IMG/VR virus record: IMGVR_UViG_3300011113_000552
Span: 1-36,471 of that record
Length of the DNA stretch: 36,471 bases
Direction: 5' to 3' (one strand)
Source: a virus
Shown: piece by piece, positions 30,930-36,471 of the stretch
Layout: every line of letters starts with the position of its first letter
How positions within the stretch are numbered: the stretch's first letter is position 1
The notes under the pieces: model-generated
The model's database searches: none
What the model was told of the DNA's origin: nothing
The model's input: only the letters and a program-made list of their open reading frames with translations
Position numbers and translations under genes: made by a program

Positions 30930-31523
30930 TTAATTGTCTACAGGTTTAGTTTTCTTTCTAACTGAAATGACTCTCGCCCACTTAGATTTGAATTTTTCAT
31001 AATATTTTTGAAGTTTGTCAATAACCTGTAAAAGATTCTCATCTAACTTCATCATTTCACCTGAAATGAAAATACCATTATTTTCACCAATTGTGAAATA
31101 AAATTCAATGTCAAAATCCACAATTTTACCTGACCAATCAACTTTGTCTTGGTATACATTTAATTGGTCAAAATTAACTAAATCAGAAACTTCAGAGACA
31201 AACTCATCCATAGTTTCTTGAAACGCTATTTTATCATCACCCGTTAAATCTGTGTCTTTTTTAGTGTCCCCATGAATTGATATTACACCGCCTGAAATTC
31301 TGTACTTCTGTTCGGCCTCATTTTTTTTACTATTATCAATCTCATCTTCTACAGATTTTGGTACATTATACCTCTGTTGTACTGTAGGGTCTGATTCAAC
31401 ATCTTCTCTAATTAAATATTTTTTCTTAATTTCAGAGTATTGATTTTTAACAATAGGATTACTTTCATTAATCAAACTGTTAATTTTTCTTAATTGGTCT
31501 TTAATATCTTGGTTATCTCTCAT
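30930..31523 (-). CDS. Unknown protein with capsid-targeting-like N-terminus
   Basis: A 197-residue protein. Residues 14-21 (INSLINES) match the recurring [IL][IL]xE motif. After a polar linker with KKKYLIREDVES and a short charged part, residues about 75-175 form a strand-rich domain (KYRISGGVISIHG, then VDWSGKIVDFDIEFYF, then NNGIFISGEMM). It ends with a lysine-rich helix and VRKKTKPVDN. No family recognised. Its start overlaps the stop of the amidase-like gene by 11 bp. Confidence 0.62.
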   Translation of the reverse strand: MRDNQDIKDQLRKINSLINESNPIVKNQYSEIKKKYLIREDVESDPTVQQRYNVPKSVEDEIDNSKKNEAEQKYRISGGVISIHGDTKKDTDLTGDDKIAFQETMDEFVSEVSDLVNFDQLNVYQDKVDWSGKIVDFDIEFYFTIGENNGIFISGEMMKLDENLLQVIDKLQKYYEKFKSKWARVISVRKKTKPVDN

Positions 31524-32112
31524 TTTCTATATTTTGTTTAAAAAGTTCAAAATCAAATGAAGGGTTAACATCTGTAAATTTATCGTTGTAATTACTCTTA
31601 CAAACGATACCATTATACAATTTGATACCTTCAACCTTTGTATTATGTCCAATAAATTTATTATCTATTGAAAATTTTATCAAAAGTTTTTTTGAAATTT
31701 CAACTAAACTTTCAAACTGATTTTTTGGGTATCTGTCCCAAAAAAGTTTACCTCTCCACTTTTTAGTAAAAACTTCTTTGTTATAAATATCTCCAATCCA
31801 ATTAGTGTATGAAATATCTAATGGTTTTTTATCTAACCATCCTAAATTTTCTAAACAAATTATTATTGAGTTTTTATTAATTTCTTTATCAAAGAAAAAA
31901 TTTGAGTACGAATCGTCAGGTATTAAACTAATAATTTTACCTTCTTTAGTTATGAGATAGTTAGGAATTTTATCGTACTTACCATTATTACGATACTTTA
32001 ATGACGATAGATATTCTTCAGATGGTCGAAAACTATTGCAAAGAATTATTTGTCTCTTCTTTTTATTTTTTTCAAACTTCTGAAATTTACCATATTTTAT
32101 AATGTTAAGCAT
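31513..32112 (-). CDS. N-acetylmuramoyl-L-alanine amidase-like protein
   Basis: A 199-residue protein with the layout of the amidase_2/PGRP fold: YLITKEGKIISLIPDD (the strand and turn usually leading to the substrate groove), IIICLENLGWL, a helix QFESLVEISKKLLIKF and FIGHNTKVEGIKLYNGIVCKSN, then TDVNPSFDF. The His in FIGHN fits the second zinc ligand. The first zinc ligand, normally in an HHT/HHS strand, is missing: the corresponding segment reads ILCNSFRPS. It may therefore be inactive, use another residue, or serve as a structural peptidoglycan-binding protein. The family call is moderate. Confidence 0.6.
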   Translation of the reverse strand: MLNIIKYGKFQKFEKNKKKRQIILCNSFRPSEEYLSSLKYRNNGKYDKIPNYLITKEGKIISLIPDDSYSNFFFDKEINKNSIIICLENLGWLDKKPLDISYTNWIGDIYNKEVFTKKWRGKLFWDRYPKNQFESLVEISKKLLIKFSIDNKFIGHNTKVEGIKLYNGIVCKSNYNDKFTDVNPSFDFELFKQNIENER

Positions 32113-33004
32113 TTCTGTTTGAATAATTTAGAACCTTGTAATTTTCATCCCCCCGTTCCTCTGTTTGATTTGTGGGTTCTGAAATGTCATTTTTTTTTTC
32201 AACCTCTTCGGTTGTTAAATCAATCTCAGGTTCTTTTTGTGGTTCTGGTGTAGGGTCTTCTTCTTTAACCTCTTCAACCTCATCCACGTCTTTATTATAG
32301 AATTTTTCCAATACCTTATCCAACTCATTAAGTTGTTCTTCAGTAGGATTAATTGGTTCTTCTTTGACTTCCTCTTTAACAGGACCATCATAATTCTTAC
32401 TAAGTACTTTTTCCAAAATATCAATTTCCTCTTGTGTTGGTGTCCACTTTTCTTCTTCAGAGTTTTCTCTACGTTTTTTCAAAATTTCTTTGAACTCATC
32501 CTCACTTAATACTTCTTTTTGTTCAGGAGTTTCTTCAGATTTTTGTTCTGAAAATTTAACTAACATGTGTGCAAATGTTAATGAGATTACGGGTAATAAC
32601 CCGCCTGATAAAAACGCAACAATTGTTTTATGAGTATTTAAATCAGTTTTTTCAACTCCCATGTTTTCAAAAAGTCCACCGACCATATTGACCCAATCCT
32701 GAAATTGTTGTCCTGTCTCGTCAATATACGAAAAAGAATAAAATATATTTCCAATCATTTGAATTAAAGTAACAACAAAAAAGGGTAGATAAACAAATCT
32801 ACCCATGTTAACTGAAACCGCAGCTAATGCTGATAAAGCCGCGATTTCAATTCCTACTGACAAATAAACAGCCCATGTAACCGGGTTTGATAATCCATAA
32901 AAAGAGGTTACGTGTGAGATTGATACTAATGCAACAAGTAATATAGGGATTACAAAGGCTGTTATAATTATGTTTTTAACATTTTTCTGTAACCAATTTT
33001 TCAT
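32105..33004 (-). CDS. Membrane protein with acidic cytoplasmic tail
   Basis: A 299-residue protein with about four membrane segments in the first 170 residues: IIITAFVIPILLVALVSI, WAVYLSVGIEIAALSALAAV, VYLPFFVVTLIQMIGNIFY and TIVAFLSGGLLPVISLTFA. From about residue 170 on it is a long, acidic, Glu- and Pro-rich tail. No known domain. The polar tail could recruit a partner to the membrane. It is coupled by TAATG to the gene at 33004 and overlaps the amidase-like gene by 8 bp, so the three may act together at the envelope. Confidence 0.68.
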   Translation of the reverse strand: MKNWLQKNVKNIIITAFVIPILLVALVSISHVTSFYGLSNPVTWAVYLSVGIEIAALSALAAVSVNMGRFVYLPFFVVTLIQMIGNIFYSFSYIDETGQQFQDWVNMVGGLFENMGVEKTDLNTHKTIVAFLSGGLLPVISLTFAHMLVKFSEQKSEETPEQKEVLSEDEFKEILKKRRENSEEEKWTPTQEEIDILEKVLSKNYDGPVKEEVKEEPINPTEEQLNELDKVLEKFYNKDVDEVEEVKEEDPTPEPQKEPEIDLTTEEVEKKNDISEPTNQTEERGDENYKVLNYSNRNA

Positions 33005-33279
33005 TATTTAGTTTGACTTCTGTAATGGTTTATTGGCATGTGGTCTTTATCCGATAATTCTTCAATCACCAATGTTTGCCACATTGTAGTGTTTTCTAAA
33101 ACACCTATCATTTCTTGTTGTGTTACCACAATATTAGATAATGAGTCAACTTTATGAGTTAATATATCAACTTTTTTTTCAGTTGATTTTACTTGAGTTC
33201 CCGTACCACAACCTTTCAAAAAAATGAATAGAATAAGTACAAATGTTGCGTAAGGAAGGTATTTTTGGATTGTATTCAT
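33004..33279 (-). CDS. Small membrane-anchored coiled-coil protein
   Basis: A 91-residue protein: one membrane segment (YLPYATFVLILFIFLKG) followed directly by CGTG, which could be a lipobox-like Cys, and a coiled-coil-like stretch (STEKKVDILTHKVDSLSNIVVTQQEMIGVL) ending HMPINHYRSQTK. The layout resembles a spanin or anchored periplasmic coiled coil, but the lipobox is atypical. Upstream is a TAATTTTG box at 33310-33303 without a good -33 box. Confidence 0.62.
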   Translation of the reverse strand: MNTIQKYLPYATFVLILFIFLKGCGTGTQVKSTEKKVDILTHKVDSLSNIVVTQQEMIGVLENTTMWQTLVIEELSDKDHMPINHYRSQTK

Positions 33280-33329
33280 AGATGTGTTTTTTTTAATTTA
33301 TACAAAATTACTTTACAATAAATAGTTAA

Positions 33330-34157
33330 TTAGATGTAATCAAACAGTGTTGAACTTTCGTTTCTTAGTTTTCTTAAAGCTTTTTCTTTAATCTGTCTAA
33401 CTCTTTCTTTAGTTAAATTGAAATCACTTCCAATATCTTCTAATGTTCTTGGGGTACCACTTATACCGTAATAATCCTCAACTATTTGTCTTTCTCTATC
33501 GTCTAATACGTTCATGATTTCAAATAAACCATCTTTCAATTGTTGTTTATTGTTGAATACTTCATCAGGCATTAATGAATCCTTATTTTCAATTAAATCA
33601 ATTAATGTGTCTCCGTCTTCATTAATCTGATGTTCTAAATGTATTGTTGAGGGTAAGTTTACAAATTTACCGTCAATCTCTCCTCCATCCTTTTCACTAC
33701 GTTTTTTATCTTTCTGTAAATCTTGAATAACATTAACAGGGATTCTGATTGTTCTTGAATGTTCATTCAAAGATTGTAAAATTGATTGTCTAATCCACCA
33801 AACAGCGTAAGATATAAAACGTAAGTTTTTAGACCAATCAAAATTTTGTATCGCTTTCATTAGACCAATATTACCCTCAGCAACCAAATCTGAAAAGTCA
33901 ACTCCCTGATTTTGGTACAACTTTGCTACAGTAATAACAAATCGTAAATTACCTTCCAAAAGTTCTTTTTGTATTTTTTGTCTTTCTCTCTCTGTTATGT
34001 CCGGTGATTGTATCAATGATGATAACTCCCTTTCCCTTTCAGGTGTCATAACCTTAATCTTTCTAAGGTCTTTTAAGTAGTAAGAAATTTCATCTTGATT
34101 AATTGGAATTACAACATTCTTGTCTACCATCTTTGTGTTATTTTTTTGAGTACTCAT
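33330..34157 (-). CDS. Phage-encoded sigma-70 factor, RpoD-like
   Basis: A 275-residue sigma factor. Region 1.2 (about 21-50), region 2 (about 66-140; LRFVITVAKLYQNQG, then DLVAEGNIGLMKAIQNFD, then FISYAVWWIRQSILQSL) and region 4 (about 210-265; LDDRERQIVEDYYG, then LEDIGSDFNLTKERVRQIKEKALRKLR) are intact. The middle (141-200) is short and unlike region 3 of bacterial RpoD. It resembles the Bacteroidota primary sigma, so it should direct host RNA polymerase to phage promoters, in the role that T4 gives to gp55. The ATG at 34157 overlaps the next gene by 20 bp; an internal ATG at 34130 is possible. Confidence 0.9.
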   Translation of the reverse strand: MSTQKNNTKMVDKNVVIPINQDEISYYLKDLRKIKVMTPERERELSSLIQSPDITERERQKIQKELLEGNLRFVITVAKLYQNQGVDFSDLVAEGNIGLMKAIQNFDWSKNLRFISYAVWWIRQSILQSLNEHSRTIRIPVNVIQDLQKDKKRSEKDGGEIDGKFVNLPSTIHLEHQINEDGDTLIDLIENKDSLMPDEVFNNKQQLKDGLFEIMNVLDDRERQIVEDYYGISGTPRTLEDIGSDFNLTKERVRQIKEKALRKLRNESSTLFDYI

Positions 34158-34662
34158 CTAATTTTTGTTTTTCTGTTTCTGTTAAACTATTAATTCCTTT
34201 TTCGTTAATCTTATCTAAGATGTTGTCCAAAGATAATGCCCTTTCAACCTTTTTCGGTTTTTTAAATAATAAATCAAAAACTCTATTTAATGATTCTGTC
34301 ATTTCATTATCATCCAATAATTGCGATTCAGTAAAATCTATCTGTATCTTTTTTTCCGTCTCAGGTGAATTAAAATCAACATTTTCAAAGAGATGATTAT
34401 ATATTTCTTGGTCCATAGACATTATACTTTCATCATTCACAGGAAAAACAAAAAACATTGCAGTAAGTTTTGTCAGATTTTCCTCAAAGAATGACACAAT
34501 GTCAGTCGAAGATTGTTTTGTTCCAAAACTTACAATTATACCAGAATCACCGTATTGGTATTTTACATCTTTGTCAGAAATCTGCGATACAAAATCAATT
34601 ATTAAATTAATAAGTGGGTCATCTTTAGTATAATCCCCAAAAGCAAATAATACGTATTCCAT
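34138..34662 (-). CDS. Unknown phage protein, adjacent to sigma gene
   Basis: A 174-residue protein with a strand-helix start (MEYVLFAFGDYTKDDPLINLIIDFV) and a middle strand set (IIVSFGTKQSS, LTAMFFVFPVND), then a Lys/Glu-rich C-terminal helix region ending KLDEYSKK. No motif recognised. It has a complete Bacteroidota promoter and a short leader (about 8 nt). It is translated with or just before the sigma factor gene, so a link to transcription control is possible. Confidence 0.65.
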   Translation of the reverse strand: MEYVLFAFGDYTKDDPLINLIIDFVSQISDKDVKYQYGDSGIIVSFGTKQSSTDIVSFFEENLTKLTAMFFVFPVNDESIMSMDQEIYNHLFENVDFNSPETEKKIQIDFTESQLLDDNEMTESLNRVFDLLFKKPKKVERALSLDNILDKINEKGINSLTETEKQKLDEYSKK

Positions 34663-34675
34663 AATTTTATTTCTA

Positions 34676-34706
34676 CAAATATACAACTAAAAGTGACATC
34701 TCCAAA
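34676..34706 (-). promoter_or_regulatory. Bacteroidota-type promoter
   Basis: Minus strand TTTG, 19-nt spacer, TATATTTG: a complete match, 14 nt from the ATG at 34662. It would drive the unknown gene and the sigma factor gene, and lies in the gap just after the gp46-like gene. Confidence 0.8.
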
Positions 34707-34708
34707 AT

Positions 34709-36471
34709 TTACTGTGAAACTTTGGAGATATTGTCTGTCTTTGTAATCTTAATCACATTGTCAGCCCAATTAGATATCATTGGGTTGTGTGTGATAACTA
34801 AAATGTTTTCAAAGTATTCTTTAATTTTAATAAAGAACTCATACACCATTTCTAAGTTATCGTTCGATATTTTACCAAAAACTTCATCAAAAACTGTAAT
34901 ATTTGGTTTTGGTAATGAACAAACCTTAGCAAGTACCGCTCTTAACGCAAGTGATGCGATTGTTTTTTCATATCCTGAACCTGTGGTCATAAGTTTTTCA
35001 ACTTGAGTGTTATTATCAATCATCCAAAACTCAACCTCATTCTTTTCACTGATACGAATTTCTAATCTGAAATAACAAGAATCTTGTAATAGTCGTTGTA
35101 ACTCAGAGTTAATAAGTGGCATCATACTCTTCATAATACGTTTAGCGATTCCATTCTTACCAAACAATTCCAAGTATAATTTATACTTAACTTCTTTTTC
35201 TTGTTCTTCAGCAATCTTTTCAATAGTTTTCAAGTTAGATTCAATCTTCTCTTCATTTTGTTTAATTTGAAACTCTGAGTTTGTAATTGCTCTTTGTACT
35301 TGTTCTAACTCTCTTTTTAATTCTTCCAATCGTAAATTAGCTTTAATGATTTGAGATTCAATCTGTTCGTTTGATTTGATAACATCTTGCATTTCAGAAT
35401 ACCTTGATAGTTTTGATTCCAAAGTTTCTTTCTTGGTTTGAAGTGTTTCTATCGTCGCTTGGTATTTTTCAAACACAAGTTTGTTTTTTTCATACTCATC
35501 AAAATCTTTTTTCAACTTTACAAAACCTTGTTCTTTGTCGGATAAATCCTGCATCAACCCATGTATTGAGGTTTTTTGCAGTATTAGTCCATCAAGTTCA
35601 GCAATTCTTGATTGGGTAATTGCTGCGTTCATTAATTCAATACCACAGTGTTCACATTTAATTCCTCCACTCACAGAACTCTTTAACTTTTCAATAGACG
35701 AAATGTTTGTATCACATTCAACTTTTTGTTTGTAAGCCTTTTGATACTCTTCTTTAATCTTGTCGTGCTCTGACTCTTTGTAGAACTCAGTTGGTTCGAC
35801 AATCTTAATCCCATCTCTTAATGAAATGTTTTGTTTAATCTGATTTTCGTATCCATCAATCTCTCTCTGAGTTTGCTCAGGGTTCATTAAAGTAAGCTCT
35901 TTCTCAACCGCAACTTTTGATTTTAACAAGTTATCACGATATTCCTGACCCTTTTCAATTCTTCCATTAACATCAACAATCTTAGTTTGGTTTTCAGTAA
36001 TCGTTGTTTTAATTGTTTGATTTGTAATTACCAACTCCTCATTTTGAGTTTTCAATGATTCTGTATTGTAGATGTTAGAAATCATTGACTTTGAAAATAC
36101 TGAGTAGATTTCTTTACCTGTTTCTTCTTTCCTTTTAAGGAAATCCAAACCCAAGAATCTTGATAGAACTTGTCCACGAGCTGTTGGTTTTGCCTCCAAC
36201 AAATCTTCAAGATTAGTTCCTGTGGTCAAAATGGTCATCAAAAAATCATCATAACTTCCAATAGATGTTTTGATAAAATTTTCAGTTTCACGTCGTTGTT
36301 CACCTGTGAATTTAACTAATGAACCATCAGGATACTTTTTAAAGAAATCTAATTCAGTTTTAACATTCCATTCACCAGCCTTTGACTTCTTACGTTCAAG
36401 TTCCCTTACAATAATGTAATCCTCACCATCAATAACAATCTCACCACGAACTGATACTTTATCTTTACCTG
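34709..36471 (-). CDS. 46: Recombination nuclease subunit, SbcC/Rad50-like (T4 gp46-like), partial
   Basis: The 3' part (587 codons) of an SbcC/Rad50-type ATPase subunit; the reading frame is open to the right edge, so the N-terminal Walker A lies outside the window. Visible: a KFTGEQRRETENFIKTSIG-type lid segment and LSRFLGLDF, long coiled coils, a zinc hook CEHC (35645-35656), then the signature TGSGYEKTIASLALRAVL, Walker B ITVFDEVFG and the H-loop VITHNP. With the gp47-like nuclease (not in the window) it would form the complex that resects DNA ends during recombination-dependent replication. The ABC signature reads GSGYEKT where Rad50 has SGGE. Confidence 0.92.
   Translation of the reverse strand, partial: GKDKVSVRGEIVIDGEDYIIVRELERKKSKAGEWNVKTELDFFKKYPDGSLVKFTGEQRRETENFIKTSIGSYDDFLMTILTTGTNLEDLLEAKPTARGQVLSRFLGLDFLKRKEETGKEIYSVFSKSMISNIYNTESLKTQNEELVITNQTIKTTITENQTKIVDVNGRIEKGQEYRDNLLKSKVAVEKELTLMNPEQTQREIDGYENQIKQNISLRDGIKIVEPTEFYKESEHDKIKEEYQKAYKQKVECDTNISSIEKLKSSVSGGIKCEHCGIELMNAAITQSRIAELDGLILQKTSIHGLMQDLSDKEQGFVKLKKDFDEYEKNKLVFEKYQATIETLQTKKETLESKLSRYSEMQDVIKSNEQIESQIIKANLRLEELKRELEQVQRAITNSEFQIKQNEEKIESNLKTIEKIAEEQEKEVKYKLYLELFGKNGIAKRIMKSMMPLINSELQRLLQDSCYFRLEIRISEKNEVEFWMIDNNTQVEKLMTTGSGYEKTIASLALRAVLAKVCSLPKPNITVFDEVFGKISNDNLEMVYEFFIKIKEYFENILVITHNPMISNWADNVIKITKTDNISKVSQ

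Noticed and set aside
1-36471. Insertion sequences, integrase, attachment sites, tRNA genes
   Set aside because: No transposase or integrase motif, no flanking duplications and no tRNA fold were found by reading; the window looks like lytic phage core.

Overview
The window is a dense, AT-rich stretch of a large tailed-phage genome. Its host is probably a Bacteroidota (Flavobacteria-like) bacterium. Evidence for a phage: small overlapping genes, many TAATG or ATGA stop/start junctions, two tail-fibre-like genes, three glycine-rich adhesin-like genes, a cell-wall amidase-like protein, and a Rad50/SbcC-type (T4 gp46-like) recombination nuclease subunit. Evidence for the host group: several near-perfect Bacteroidota promoters (TTTG, 19-20 nt spacer, TAnnTTTG), almost no Shine-Dalgarno sequences, a sigma factor resembling the Bacteroidota primary sigma, fibre motifs of the GIGTTSPSAKLDV type, and an Hc1 histone-like mini-protein. 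No integrase, transposase, tRNA or CRISPR array was found.

Layout. 1-327: a gene-free block with three tandem leftward promoters. 328-6798: mostly leftward genes: Nudix hydrolase, DHH phosphoesterase, small membrane protein, Dps-like DUF5856, DNA methyltransferase, DUF3310, and an acidic protein with a possible capsid-targeting N-terminus; a DUF192 gene runs rightward. 6855-9036: rightward genes, including two tiny Cys/Gly peptides and two unknown proteins. 9033-15633: leftward: unknown, glutaredoxin, thioredoxin, PcfJ-like protein, DUF932, LRR protein, D12 adenine methyltransferase and small genes. 15693-15850: a GC-elevated, highly structured gap that looks like a non-coding RNA with an H-type pseudoknot and terminator. 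15852-17235: small, probably virion-associated genes. 17274-24888: the rightward host-recognition block (two fibres, two small proteins, three paralogous glycine-rich proteins, one signal-peptide protein with its own promoter). 24889-36471: DnaJ, then small head-associated-looking genes, amidase-like protein, membrane proteins, sigma factor and the gp46-like gene, which runs off the right edge.

How it fits together. The fibre block probably sets host range. The proteins with an N-terminal [IL][IL]xE motif resemble T4 head proteins carrying a cleavable capsid-targeting sequence, which would make several unknown genes internal head or scaffold components. The sigma factor and host-like promoters suggest the phage works with host RNA polymerase. 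Thioredoxin, glutaredoxin, Nudix, DUF3310, methyltransferases and gp46 belong to nucleotide and DNA metabolism. All assignments come from reading the sequence; no database search was run.
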